Assembly: GCF_002223055.1 (NCBI RefSeq)
Contig: NZ_NKFL01000002.1
Location: forward strand, 231,134 to 295,133
DNA length: 64,000 nucleotides
Direction of reading: 5' to 3'
From: Burkholderia sp. HI2500
Lineage (GTDB): Bacteria; Pseudomonadota; Gammaproteobacteria; Burkholderiales; Burkholderiaceae
In this document: piece by piece, positions 25,763 through 34,358 of the stretch
Layout of the letters: each line of letters starts with the position of its first letter
Position numbering within the stretch: position 1 is the stretch's first letter
Made by a program: the position numbers and the translations under genes
The notes under the pieces: model-generated
What the model was told of the DNA's origin: nothing
Databases searched by the model: none
What the model saw: the letters and a program-made list of their open reading frames with translations, nothing else

Positions 25763-27103
25763 TCATTGAAGCTCGACGCGGCGGATCTCGCCGACGACGA
25801 ACAGGTAGCAGATCACGGCGACGAGCGCGTGCGCGACCACGTAGACGAGCGCGCCGTTGAACGAGCCGCTGCGGTCGACGATGTAGCCGATCGCGATCGG
25901 CGTCGTGATGCTGGAGAGGTTGCCGCACGTGTTGAGCAGCGCGCCGCTCAGGCCCGCGATCTGGCGCGGCGCGGTGTCGGCGTTGACGGCCCAGCCGAGC
26001 GCGCCGAGCCCCTTGCCGAAGAACGACAGCGCCATGAACAGCACGACGAGCACGTGCGAATCGGTGTAGTTGCAGACGATCATCGACATCGACAGCAGCA
26101 TGCCGACCACGATCGGCACCTTGCGCGCGACCGACAGCGAGCGGCCCTGCTTGAGCAGCCCGTCGGACACGACGCCGCCGAGAATCCCGCCGAGGAACCC
26201 GCACACGGCCGGGATCGACGCGACGAGCCCCGCGTTGAGGATCGACATCCCGCGCGCCTGCACGAGATAGACGGGAAACCACGTGATGAAGAAATAGGTG
26301 AGCGCGTTGATGCAGTACTGCGCGACGTACACGCCGATCAGCATCCGGCTCTTCAGCAGCGCCTTCACGTGGCGCATCGACGGGCCGCCGTCGCGGCCGC
26401 CGGTCGCCTGGTCGATGTTGACGAGCGCGCCGCCTTCGGCGAGGTAGTCGAGCTCCGCGCGGTTGATGGTCGGGTGGTCCTTCGGGTCGTACATCGTGCG
26501 GTTCCACACCAGGACGAACGCGAAGCCGAGCACGCCCATCACCGCGAACACCGACTGCCAGCCGAACGCGTGCACGAGCCAGCCCATCAGCGGCGCGAAC
26601 ACGACGGTCGCCGCGTACTGCGCGGCGTTGAAGATCGCCGACGCGGTGCCGCGTTCGGGCGCAGGGAACCACGCGGACACGATCCGGCTGTTGGCCGGGA
26701 ACGACGGCGCCTCGGCCGCGCCGACCAGGAAGCGCAGCCCGAACAGCAGCGCGAACGCGGCCGCGCCGCCGAAGAAGCCGATCCCGCCTTGCAGCAGCGT
26801 GAACAGCGACCAGAAGAAGATGCTGAACGCATAGACGATGCGCGACCCGTAGCGGTCGAGCAGCCAGCCGCCCGGCAGTTGCGCGACCACGTACGACCAG
26901 CCGAACGCGGAAAAGATGAAGCCCATCTGCACGTGGCTCAGGTGCAGCGCGCGGGCGAGGCTCGGGCCGGCGATCGCGATCGCCGCGCGATCCGCGTAGT
27001 TGATCGTCGTGACCGCGAACAGGACGGCCAGCACCAGCCAGCGCACGCGCGTGCGCCGGGCCGTTGCCGACGCGGACGCCGGCAGCGCTTGAAGCGGATT
27101 CAT
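25763..27103 (-). CDS. gudP: MFS D-glucarate/galactarate transporter, ACS family
   Basis: An anion:cation symporter family permease of 446 residues with twelve membrane segments. Signatures include [22 protein letters not shown] in the first helix, [21 protein letters not shown] after helix two and [23 protein letters not shown] around helix four, as in GudP/GarP. Substrate assignment comes from homology and the adjacent glucarate dehydratase. GGAGGAG precedes the ATG at a good distance. The promoter should lie in 27104-27350, where a long inverted repeat is found. Confidence 0.92.
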   Translation of the reverse strand: MNPLQALPASASATARRTRVRWLVLAVLFAVTTINYADRAAIAIAGPSLARALHLSHVQMGFIFSAFGWSYVVAQLPGGWLLDRYGSRIVYAFSIFFWSLFTLLQGGIGFFGGAAAFALLFGLRFLVGAAEAPSFPANSRIVSAWFPAPERGTASAIFNAAQYAATVVFAPLMGWLVHAFGWQSVFAVMGVLGFAFVLVWNRTMYDPKDHPTINRAELDYLAEGGALVNIDQATGGRDGGPSMRHVKALLKSRMLIGVYVAQYCINALTYFFITWFPVYLVQARGMSILNAGLVASIPAVCGFLGGILGGVVSDGLLKQGRSLSVARKVPIVVGMLLSMSMIVCNYTDSHVLVVLFMALSFFGKGLGALGWAVNADTAPRQIAGLSGALLNTCGNLSSITTPIAIGYIVDRSGSFNGALVYVVAHALVAVICYLFVVGEIRRVELQ

Positions 27104-27269
27104 GACTGTCTCCTCCGAAGGGCGGAAGGTGCCGTCGTGCGGCAGGCGCGTCGATGCGCGCCATTCGTATGGGGGCTGCCGGCCGGAGGCCGGACGCCGC
27201 TACCGCAGGGCAGGGCGTCCGGGCCATTCTGTCATGGCGAAATTTGCGCCTTCATGCCAATTGCTGACT

Positions 27270-27296
27270 TGATCGATTCAGCAATTGAATCGATCA
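27270..27296. promoter_or_regulatory. Perfect 11-bp inverted repeat, probable operator
   Basis: TGATCGATTCA and TGAATCGATCA are separated by GCAAT; outer half-sites CCAATT and AATTGG extend the dyad symmetry. It is placed to control gudP (leftward) or the DUF2239 gene (rightward). The DNA dyad could also form an RNA hairpin. Confidence 0.55.
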
Positions 27297-27352
27297 GCCA
27301 ATTGGCCCAAGGCCGTGCCATGGCTTGCTGGAATATTTTTACCCGGATAATA

Positions 27353-27379
27353 TTGACATCCAATTTATACCCGTATAAA
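27353..27379 (+). promoter_or_regulatory. Promoter with overlapping operator for the DUF2239-carotenoid oxygenase operon
   Basis: TTGACA (27353-27358) and TATAAA (27374-27379) are 15 bases apart, a short spacer; shifting the -10 to ATAAAA gives 16. The palindrome TTTATAC-CC-GTATAAA (27364-27379) covers the -10, a classic position for a repressor. Confidence 0.55.
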
Positions 27380-27418
27380 AATAGCGTCATTCCGATTCCA
27401 GCCCGCGGGGCGATCACG

Positions 27419-28072
27419 ATGACCACCACCACACTGCTCCCTTCCTACACGGCCTTCGACGGCCACCGGCGGCTCGCGTCGGGGCCGCTCGCGACGGTCG
27501 CGCTCGCGGTCCGGCAGGCCGCCGGCGATGCGATGCCCGGCACGATCCTGATCTTCGACGATGCGACGGGCCGCTCGATCGACCTCGACCTGCGCGGCAC
27601 GGCGGACGAAATCCGCGCGCGCTACGCACCGCCGTCGGGCGATACGGCCAGCGCCGCCGGCGAGCTGGCCGGCGACGGCGCGGGCGAACAGCGCGGCCGC
27701 GGCCGGCCGAAGCTCGGCGTCGTGTCGCGCGAGGTCACGCTGCTGCCGCGTCACTGGGAATGGCTGGCCACGCAGCCCGGCGGCGCGTCGGTCGCGTTGC
27801 GCAAGCTTGTCGAGGACGCACGGCGCACCCATGCGGAAGCCGACCGGCGACGCGACGCGCAGGCGCGCGCCTACCACTTCATGTCGGCGATGGCGGGCGA
27901 CCTGCCCGGTTTCGAGGAGGCCGCGCGCGCGCTGTATGCGAACGACCTGACACGCGTCGCCGAGCTGATCGCCGGCTGGCCGGACGACGTGCGCGACCAT
28001 GCGCTCGCGCTGGCACGCGGCGAACTGCCGCCGTCCACCGAAGACTGCCGACAGGAGCATCGGACGCCATGA
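27419..28072 (+). CDS. DUF2239 family protein
   Basis: A 217-residue soluble protein that I recognise as DUF2239 by its layout: N-terminal YTAFDGHRRLASGPLATVALAVR, FDDATGRSIDLDLRGTADEIRARY, and the basic GRGRPKLGVVSREVTLLPRHWEWLATQPGG, followed by a helical part ending in LIAGWPDDVRDHALALARG. The segment RPKLGVVSREVTLLPRHWEWL resembles an RNA- or DNA-contacting helix found in the family, but function is unknown. Its stop overlaps the ATG of the carotenoid oxygenase gene (ATGA), so the two are co-translated. Confidence 0.85.
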   Translation: MTTTTLLPSYTAFDGHRRLASGPLATVALAVRQAAGDAMPGTILIFDDATGRSIDLDLRGTADEIRARYAPPSGDTASAAGELAGDGAGEQRGRGRPKLGVVSREVTLLPRHWEWLATQPGGASVALRKLVEDARRTHAEADRRRDAQARAYHFMSAMAGDLPGFEEAARALYANDLTRVAELIAGWPDDVRDHALALARGELPPSTEDCRQEHRTP

Positions 28073-29400
28073 CCGCATTCGATCTGAATCGCGGCGCGAT
28101 CGCGCCGGTTGCCGACGAGGTCGATCTCGTCGAGCTGCGCGTGACCGGCACGATCCCGCACGAACTCGCCGGCACGTTGCTGCGCAACGGCCCGAATCCG
28201 CCGGGCGGCCGTTTCGAAGGAAACGACATGCTGTCGTGGTGGCCGGAAGCCGCGATGCTGCACGCGATCGCGTTCGAAGGCGGCCGCGCGACCGGCTACC
28301 GGAACCGCTGGGCGCGCACGCAGCGCTGGGCCGCCGTGCATGCGCCTGAAGCGGCATCGCAGCTGCCCGACACCAACCCGAACGTGAACGTGCTGCAGCA
28401 TGCCGGCGAATTGCTCGCACTGGCGGAGGGCGGCGCGCCGTTCGCGATCACGGCCGCGCTCGATTCGCTCGGTGTGCCGGCGCGGCACGCGGGCCTCGGC
28501 GGCGGGATGACCGCGCATCCGAAGGTCGATCCGGTGACCGGCGAGCTGATTGCGTTCCGCGCGGACTGGCGCGCACCGTGGCTGCGCTACGGTGTCGCCG
28601 ATGCGCAGGGCGTGCAGCGCGTCGATCTCGAGATCGCGCTGAACGCGCCGTCGATGATGCACGACCTCGCGATCACCGAAACCCGCAGCCTGCTGCTCGA
28701 CCTGAACGTCGGCTACGACTTTTCGCTGCTGAAGCACGGCCACCGGATGCCGCTGCGCTGGCACGACGACCGGCCCGCGCGCATCGGCGTGCTCCCGCGC
28801 CACGGCGGCGCGGTGCGCTGGTTCGACGTCGAGCCGTGCTTCATCCTGCACGTCGTGAACGCGTACGACTGCGACGCGTCGTGCATCGTGCTCGATGCGG
28901 TGCGCTATCCGTCGTTCCTGCGGTTCGACGCGGGCACGGGCCGCTTCGCCGACAACCCGGTCGGCGAGCTGTGGCGCTACGTGATCGATACGGCGAACGG
29001 GCTGATCGACGAAGGGCCGCTCGCCGACGGCGGCATCGAGATGCCGCGCATCAACGAAAGCCGGACGGGGCGCCGCTACCGCTACCTGTATGCGGTCGAG
29101 CAGCCGAATCCTGTGGAAATGCGCGGCGTGATGCGCTTCGACCACGCGAGCGGCACGACGACGCACTACGCGGTGCCGCCCGGCGACCAGAACAGCGAGC
29201 CGGTGTTCGTGCCGCGCCCGGGCGGCGCGAACGAGGACGACGGCTGGCTGCTGGTGATGGTCTACCGCGCGGCGACCGATACGAGTGACGTCGTGATCCT
29301 CGATGCGCGCGCGATCGACGCGGGGCCGGTCGCCACCGTGCACCTGCCGCGCCGCGTGCCGGCCGGGTTCCACGGCGCGTGGGTGCCGCGCGAACGTTGA
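28069..29400 (+). CDS. Carotenoid oxygenase (RPE65/CCD) family protein
   Basis: A 443-residue iron-dependent dioxygenase of the carotenoid cleavage/lignostilbene dioxygenase family. The four iron-binding His are in place: His150 (MTAHPKVDP), His198 (MMHDLAITE), His261 (FILHVVNAYD) and His435 (GFHGAWVP). The N-terminus LRNGPNPPGGRFEGN is also typical. With no carotenoid synthesis genes in view, the likely substrates are plant or lignin-derived compounds such as stilbenes, isoeugenol-like phenylpropenes or apocarotenoids; this is inference. AGGAG lies 11 bases before the ATG. Downstream genes converge with only 19 bases between. Confidence 0.93.
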   Translation: MTAFDLNRGAIAPVADEVDLVELRVTGTIPHELAGTLLRNGPNPPGGRFEGNDMLSWWPEAAMLHAIAFEGGRATGYRNRWARTQRWAAVHAPEAASQLPDTNPNVNVLQHAGELLALAEGGAPFAITAALDSLGVPARHAGLGGGMTAHPKVDPVTGELIAFRADWRAPWLRYGVADAQGVQRVDLEIALNAPSMMHDLAITETRSLLLDLNVGYDFSLLKHGHRMPLRWHDDRPARIGVLPRHGGAVRWFDVEPCFILHVVNAYDCDASCIVLDAVRYPSFLRFDAGTGRFADNPVGELWRYVIDTANGLIDEGPLADGGIEMPRINESRTGRRYRYLYAVEQPNPVEMRGVMRFDHASGTTTHYAVPPGDQNSEPVFVPRPGGANEDDGWLLVMVYRAATDTSDVVILDARAIDAGPVATVHLPRRVPAGFHGAWVPRER

Positions 29401-29419
29401 ACGTGAGCGGCGGCGCGCG

Positions 29420-30586
29420 TCACTGCGCGCGCAGCGCATCGACGATTTTCAGCCGCGCGGCGCGCATCGCCGGCAGGAACCCGCCGACGAGCCCCATCAC
29501 CAGTGAGAACAGCAGCGTCTTCACGACGATCGCGGGCGTCAACACGAAGCGGAACGACAGGTCGGCGAAGGTTTGAAAGTTGGTCGTCGAGAACGACGCG
29601 AACTGCATCAGCGACGCGCACGCGAGCCCCGCCACACCGCCGACGAAGCCGAGCAGCAGCGCTTCCAGCAGGAACGCGGCGAGCACGTTCGTGCGCTTGA
29701 AGCCGAGCGCGCGCAGCGTGCCGATCTCGGCGACGCGGTTCGCGACCGACGCATACATCGTGATCATCGCGCCGATCATCGCGGCGATCGAGAAGATCGT
29801 CGACAGCGTGATGCCGAGGATGTTGATGAACGTCGACAGCGCCCTCGACTGATCGCCGTAGAAGGTCTGTTCGCGTTTCGCCTCGTCGGTGAGGCGCGGG
29901 TCGACGTCGATGTCGGCCTTGAAGCGCGCGAAGCCGTCGGCACTCGGGATGCGCAGCACCATCGACGAATAGCTGGTGCGCCGGAACGACTGCATCAGCT
30001 GGTCGACGTCGCCCCAGATCTCCGAATCGAAGCCGCTGCCGCCCGCGTCGAAGATGCCGACGATGGTCCAGTCGCGCTGCGCGAAATGCAGGCTGTCGCC
30101 GAGCTGCGTGCCGCTGAAGCCCTTCGCGATCGCGCTGCCGACGATGATTTCCGACGAGCCGGGCGCGAACATGCGGCCGGCGACGAGCTTCACGTGCGGG
30201 CGCAGCGCGAGGCCGGACGGCGACACGCCGCGGATCACGACGTTCGACGGCTTGCCGGTCGAGGTCTTCACCAGCGAGATCAGCACGACCGCTTCCTTCG
30301 ACACGAGCGGCCGGCCGTCGGGGCCGAGTGCGACGGCCGGATGCATTTCGAGCGCATTGGCCTGCTGGTGGTCGATCGAGCTCTGGATCTCGGTTTCGGC
30401 GCCCTTGCGGATCACCACCGCGTTGTCGGGTTCGCCGGTCGACACGAGCGTCTGCGTGAGCCCCGCGTCGAGCATCTGCACGGTCGCGAACACGAAGATC
30501 ACGAGCGCCATCCCGCCGGCGGTCAGCGCGGTGGTGAGCCGTCGGGTCCACAGGTTGCGCGCGATGTAGTTGAGCGGGATCGCCAT
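29420..30586 (-). CDS. ABC transporter permease, FtsX/MacB-like (second permease)
   Basis: A 388-residue permease with one N-terminal membrane helix (about 16-38, LTTALTAGGMALVIFVFATVQM), a long periplasmic domain (40-260) and three C-terminal helices, ending LPAMRAARLKIVDALRAQ, the FtsX/MacB topology. AEIGTLRALGFKRTNVLAAFLLE is the coupling region. It is the last gene of a four-gene system, 8 bases behind the other permease. Such pairs form heterodimers with one ATPase (DevBCA or MacAB-like), for efflux of lipophilic compounds or lipoprotein handling; cargo unknown. Confidence 0.9.
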   Translation of the reverse strand: MAIPLNYIARNLWTRRLTTALTAGGMALVIFVFATVQMLDAGLTQTLVSTGEPDNAVVIRKGAETEIQSSIDHQQANALEMHPAVALGPDGRPLVSKEAVVLISLVKTSTGKPSNVVIRGVSPSGLALRPHVKLVAGRMFAPGSSEIIVGSAIAKGFSGTQLGDSLHFAQRDWTIVGIFDAGGSGFDSEIWGDVDQLMQSFRRTSYSSMVLRIPSADGFARFKADIDVDPRLTDEAKREQTFYGDQSRALSTFINILGITLSTIFSIAAMIGAMITMYASVANRVAEIGTLRALGFKRTNVLAAFLLEALLLGFVGGVAGLACASLMQFASFSTTNFQTFADLSFRFVLTPAIVVKTLLFSLVMGLVGGFLPAMRAARLKIVDALRAQ

Positions 30587-30594
30587 GGGCCAAC

Positions 30595-31749
30595 CTAACC
30601 GATTGCCCGGAGGCCTTCGACGACGCGCACGCGCGCCGCCTGCCACGCCGGCACGATCGCCGCCGCGAAGCCGACCGCGACCGAGCACGCGGCCTGCAGC
30701 ACGACCGTCTCGGTGGACACCTTGAACACCGGGAAGATGCCGCCGGCCGCCTGCTTGAAGAGACTCGCGGCGGGCGGCGTCGCGAGGATCCCGAGCCCGC
30801 CGCCGGCCACCGCGATCACGACCGATTCGCCGAACACGATCAGCGCGAGGAAGCCGGGGCCGAAGCCGAGCGCCTTCAGCGTCGCGTATTCGGCTGTGCG
30901 CTCGCGCGCGCTCATTGCCATCGCGTTGGCCATCACGGCCATGATGATCAGGATCACCACATACGACACGAGGCGGATCGCCGCGATGATCTGGTTCGAC
31001 ATCGCGACGAAGCCGAGCTGGAACGCCTGCTCGGTTTCGGTCAGCGTCTCGGCGAGCGAGTTCTTGAACACCGCGTCGACGTGGCGCGCGATCGACGCGC
31101 CGTCGTCGGGGTTCGCGACGCCGAGCACGAATACGCCGACCTGGTCGGCCTGCTTCGGCGTGCGCTGGCGCACCGTCTCGTTCAGGTATTCCCAGTGGAA
31201 CACCAGCTGCCGCGTGATCGTCGAGTCGTCGCGGCCGTCCAGGATGCCGCGCACGACGAAATCCCATGTGCCCGGGTAGATCGTGCCCTTCAGCGGGATC
31301 ACGTCGCCGATCTTGAAGCCGAATTGCGTCGCGAGCTGGCGGCCGACGAGGCAGCCGCGGCGGTCGCGATCGTAGTCGGCGCGCTGCTGCGCCGGGATGA
31401 TGAATTCCGGGTACAGGTCGAGATAGTTGTCCGATACCGCGAAGCTCGCGAAGAAGTTCTTCGGGTCGCGGTAGATGCCGCCGAACCAGTTCGAGCGGAC
31501 CACGGCCGTCACGCCTTCGACGCCGCGGATCCGGTTCTCGTAGCTGACAGGCAGCGGAAACACGAGCGAGATCGCGTTGCGCGTGACGAGCCGCCCGCTG
31601 GAGGCAGCGGCCGCGCCCGCGTACCACGCGTCGACCACGGTGTGCAGCAGCCCGAACGCGAGCACGGCGATGGTGAGCCCGAGCACGGTCAGCAGCGTGC
31701 GCAGCCGGTGCCGCATCGCATTGCGCGCGATCAGCTTCAGCACGTACAT
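30595..31749 (-). CDS. ABC transporter permease, FtsX/MacB-like (first permease)
   Basis: A 384-residue FtsX-type permease: membrane helix at about residues 17-42, periplasmic MacB-like core with VTAVVRSNWFGGIYRD and YPGTWDFVVRGIL, then three helices around 255-370, and the coupling segment TAEYATLKALGFGPGFLAL. Similar in plan to but clearly different from the second permease, pointing to a heterodimer rather than recent duplication. 21 bases lie between the ATPase and this gene, and 8 between it and the second permease. Confidence 0.9.
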   Translation of the reverse strand: MYVLKLIARNAMRHRLRTLLTVLGLTIAVLAFGLLHTVVDAWYAGAAAASSGRLVTRNAISLVFPLPVSYENRIRGVEGVTAVVRSNWFGGIYRDPKNFFASFAVSDNYLDLYPEFIIPAQQRADYDRDRRGCLVGRQLATQFGFKIGDVIPLKGTIYPGTWDFVVRGILDGRDDSTITRQLVFHWEYLNETVRQRTPKQADQVGVFVLGVANPDDGASIARHVDAVFKNSLAETLTETEQAFQLGFVAMSNQIIAAIRLVSYVVILIIMAVMANAMAMSARERTAEYATLKALGFGPGFLALIVFGESVVIAVAGGGLGILATPPAASLFKQAAGGIFPVFKVSTETVVLQAACSVAVGFAAAIVPAWQAARVRVVEGLRAIG

Positions 31750-31770
31750 TGCGCGCGCTCCCGCAGCCGG

Positions 31771-32469
31771 TCAGCCGGCGTGCCCATCGATCAGCTCCCC
31801 TTTTTCCAGATGCACGAGCGAGCGCGCGGCGCCGGCCGCATGCGCGTCGTGGGTCACCATGATGATCGTCTTGCCGAGCTCGGCGTTCATTCGCTGCAGC
31901 ATCGCGAGCACGTCGGTGGCCGACGTGCGGTCGAGGTCGCCGGTCGGCTCGTCGGCGACGATCAGCACCGGATCGGTGATCAGCGCGCGCGCGATCGCGA
32001 CACGCTGCTGCTGGCCGCCCGACAGCTCGGACGGGTAATGGCTCGTCCGGTCGCCGAGGTTCACCATGTCGAGCACGAGCTCGACCCGTTCGCGCCGCTC
32101 GCGGCGCGACAGGTGCGTGAGCATCAGCGGCAGCTCGACGTTCTCGAACGCGGTGAGCACCGGCATCAGGTTGTAGAACTGGAAGATGAAGCCGACGTTC
32201 GCCGCGCGCCATTCGGCCAGTTGCGCCTCCGCGAGCAGCGAGATGTCGAGCCCGCCCACCCGCAGCTCGCCGCTGTCGGGCCGGTCGATGCCGGCCACCA
32301 GGTTCAGCAGCGTGCTCTTGCCGGAGCCGGACGGCCCCATCAGTGCGACGAAGTCGCCTTCGCCGATGTCGAGCGTGATGTCGGTCAGCACGGGCACGAT
32401 CTGGTTGCCGCGCCGGTACGACTTCGCGACGTGGCTAAGCTCGACGAGGGGCGGCTGGGCGTCGTTCAC
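31771..32469 (-). CDS. ABC transporter ATP-binding protein (LolD/MacB-type)
   Basis: A 232-residue ATPase with Walker A GPSGSGKST (residues 45-53), Q-loop FIFQFYNLMP, signature LSGGQQQRVAIARAL, Walker B VLIVADEPTGDLD and the H-loop IIMVTHD. Sequence around the signature puts it with the LolD/MacB/DevA class that energises mechanotransmission permeases. It starts 7 bases after the adaptor stop and is followed by both permeases. All catalytic residues are intact. Confidence 0.95.
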   Translation of the reverse strand: MNDAQPPLVELSHVAKSYRRGNQIVPVLTDITLDIGEGDFVALMGPSGSGKSTLLNLVAGIDRPDSGELRVGGLDISLLAEAQLAEWRAANVGFIFQFYNLMPVLTAFENVELPLMLTHLSRRERRERVELVLDMVNLGDRTSHYPSELSGGQQQRVAIARALITDPVLIVADEPTGDLDRTSATDVLAMLQRMNAELGKTIIMVTHDAHAAGAARSLVHLEKGELIDGHAG

Positions 32470-32476
32470 GCGTGCG

Positions 32477-33682
32477 CTACTTCTTCGCGACGGTCACTTT
32501 CGCGCCGTCCTGCAGCTTCGCATCCGGCGCGAGCACGACCGTGTCGCCGGGCTTCACGCCGGTGAGCGCGACGAGTTCGCCGATCCGCATGCCGCGCGTC
32601 ACGGGCACGGCGCGCACCACATCGTCCTTCACGACGAACACGACCGGCCGCCCGTCGCGCTCCACGACCGCGCTGGCCTGCACGGCCGTCACGGGCTGCC
32701 GGTCCTGTGCCGACACGGGCTTCGACAGGAACGCGATCTTCGCGCTCATGTCGGGCAGCACGCGGTCGTCGCGGTCGACGAAGCGCACCTTCACGAGCAC
32801 GGTGGCCTTCGAGCGGTCGACGGTCGGCACGATGCGCGACACGCGGCCCGCGAACCGCATGTCGGGCAGCGCGTCGAGCTGGACCTCGCACGGCTGCTCG
32901 GCGCGGATCTTCGCGATGTTCGATTCGGCGACGTCGGCCTCGACCTCGAGCGTGTCCATGTCGGCGATCGTCACGACCGCGCCCTTGCTGTCCGACGCGG
33001 ACGAGAACGGCGTGATGTTGTCGCCGACGTTCGCGTGCTTCGCGAGCACGATGCCGTCGAACGGCGCGCGGATCACCGTCTGGTCGACTGCCACCTGTGC
33101 GGCCTGTGCGTTGGCCTCGGCCGATGCGATCGCGGCCTGGTCGCTGTTGAGCGTCGCGCGCGCCTTGTTCACGCGGGCCGTGTCGGTGTCGAGCTGCGCG
33201 GCCGGCACAGCGCCCTTGGGCGCGAGCGCGGACGTGCGGCGCAACGCGATCTCCGCATCCTTCAGTTCCGCCTGCGCGACGCCGAGGTTCGCGCGGGACA
33301 CCTGCACCTGCGCGCGCGCCTGCGCGAGCGATGCGCGCACGTCGTTGCTTTCGAGCCGCGCGATGATCTCGTCCTGCTTCACGCGCGTGCCTTCCAGCAC
33401 GCCGAGCCATTCGACGCGCCCCTGGCCCTTCGACGCGACCGCGGCCTTGCGCTGCGGCACGACGTAGCCGGTCGCATTGAGCTGCGTGTCGTTCTGGTAC
33501 GGGTAGGCGGACGTGACGGCGGTGGTTTCGACGGCCGGCCGGCCGGTGAGCGCGAGGCCAGCGGCAATCGCGCCGATGACGAGTGCGGCGGCCACCGCAT
33601 AGCGGAGCCACCGGCGGCGACGGGGCGCCGGTGCGAGCGGACGCCGGTCGATTTTCAGTTTGTCCAGATTGTGATCGGGCAA
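32477..33682 (-). CDS. Efflux periplasmic adaptor (HlyD/MacA-like membrane fusion protein)
   Basis: With the chosen TTG start at 33682 the protein has 401 residues: an N-terminal membrane anchor (RWLRYAVAAALVIGAIAAGLAL, about residues 22-45), a lipoyl half VVPQRKAAVASKGQGRVEWL, a helical hairpin (about 110-200, QAQVQVSRANLGVAQAEL), then VIRAPFDGIVLAKHANVGD and the beta-barrel domain. The frame is open much further upstream, to 33946, but that part is basic and has no family match; GAGGCG six bases before TTG supports the start, though not strongly. It heads the operon that continues with the ATPase and two permeases and should bridge them to an outer-membrane channel. Confidence 0.85.
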   Translation of the reverse strand: MPDHNLDKLKIDRRPLAPAPRRRRWLRYAVAAALVIGAIAAGLALTGRPAVETTAVTSAYPYQNDTQLNATGYVVPQRKAAVASKGQGRVEWLGVLEGTRVKQDEIIARLESNDVRASLAQARAQVQVSRANLGVAQAELKDAEIALRRTSALAPKGAVPAAQLDTDTARVNKARATLNSDQAAIASAEANAQAAQVAVDQTVIRAPFDGIVLAKHANVGDNITPFSSASDSKGAVVTIADMDTLEVEADVAESNIAKIRAEQPCEVQLDALPDMRFAGRVSRIVPTVDRSKATVLVKVRFVDRDDRVLPDMSAKIAFLSKPVSAQDRQPVTAVQASAVVERDGRPVVFVVKDDVVRAVPVTRGMRIGELVALTGVKPGDTVVLAPDAKLQDGAKVTVAKK

Positions 33683-34042
33683 TTTGAGCGCCTCGAGACG
33701 GCGGCGGTCTGGCGACCGGCCGCGATCCGGTTTCCGGGGAAAGGGACGGATGGACGCCAGTATAAGCGTCGCCCCGACGGTGCGCGAGCCGGTTTGCAGC
33801 GCCGCCGCGGCGGCCGCCGGACGGGGCACCGCCCCGGGGATACGCGTGCTCCCCCGGGGAAACCCGAGGGGCGCAAGCAACGTGTCAACTTGCCGCGAAC
33901 ACGGTGCGTTATGGAACCAGTGCGTCAGGTTTTGTCGCGACGGCACGGCGAAAGCCGGCTTCGCGGCCTGGGGCTCCGATGCGAATGCCTCGCATCTTTA
34001 CTGACCGGTACGTTTGATTTTTTCTCCGCTAAAGGAAGAACA
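33683..34042. other. 360-base divergent intergenic region
   Basis: Promoters for the leftward efflux operon and the rightward small-protein gene should lie here. I see a GC-rich block with CCCCGGGG motifs at about 33830-33860 and an AAAGGAAG ribosome binding site at 34031-34038, but no convincing -35/-10 pair, operator or RNA gene. The adaptor frame is open through part of this stretch on the minus strand. Confidence 0.35.
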
Positions 34043-34276
34043 ATGAAGAAGACGCTCGCTTCGATCATCGCCGCAGCATTCGCACTCGCATCGGTTTCGG
34101 CATTCGCACAGGCGTCCGCGCCGGCAGCCGACACGTCGGCAGCCGCTCCGGCACCGGCCAAGAAGGATCACAGCAAGCCGAAGCACCAGCTGAAGCGCCA
34201 CGGTTCGGCCAAGGGCAAGGCGAAGGCCGAAGCTGCATCGGCAGCCGGCACGAACGACGCAGGCGCGCAGAACTAA
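34043..34276 (+). CDS. Small secreted Ala/Lys-rich basic protein (acid-shock-like)
   Basis: A 77-residue precursor: signal peptide about residues 1-22 (MKKTLASIIAAAFALASVSAFA), then a low-complexity Ala/Pro part and a basic block KKDHSKPKHQLKRHGSAKGKAKAE. The composition resembles periplasmic Asr-type acid-shock proteins, which are also basic and Ala/Lys-rich, but similarity of this kind is weak evidence for function. A good AAAGGAAG site precedes the ATG and a strong terminator follows, so it is an independent transcription unit and surely translated. Confidence 0.8.
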   Translation: MKKTLASIIAAAFALASVSAFAQASAPAADTSAAAPAPAKKDHSKPKHQLKRHGSAKGKAKAEAASAAGTNDAGAQN

Positions 34277-34323
34277 GAAGCGCGTTGCGCTGCGGCCGGC
34301 ACCGCCGGCCGCCAGTCGCTAGA

Positions 34324-34357
34324 CCCCGCATGTTCACGCATGCGGGGTTTTGTTTTT
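34324..34357 (+). terminator. Terminator after the small secreted protein gene
   Basis: CCCCGCATG (34324-34332) and CATGCGGGG (34339-34347) form a 9-bp stem followed by TTTTGTTTTTTT. Confidence 0.92.
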
Positions 34358-34358
34358 T

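Larger units (their letters stand above)
27104..27418. other. Divergent control region between gudP and the DUF2239 gene, with two palindromic operators
   Basis: A perfect inverted repeat, TGATCGATTCA-GCAAT-TGAATCGATCA, occupies 27270-27296 and is nested in CCAATT (27257-27262) and AATTGG (27300-27305). A second, TTTATAC-CC-GTATAAA, lies at 27364-27379 inside the promoter of the rightward gene, with a related half, TACCCGGATAA, at 27340-27350. The region 27235-27400 is AT-richer than the flanks. No regulator gene is adjacent, so the binding proteins must be coded elsewhere. Confidence 0.6.
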
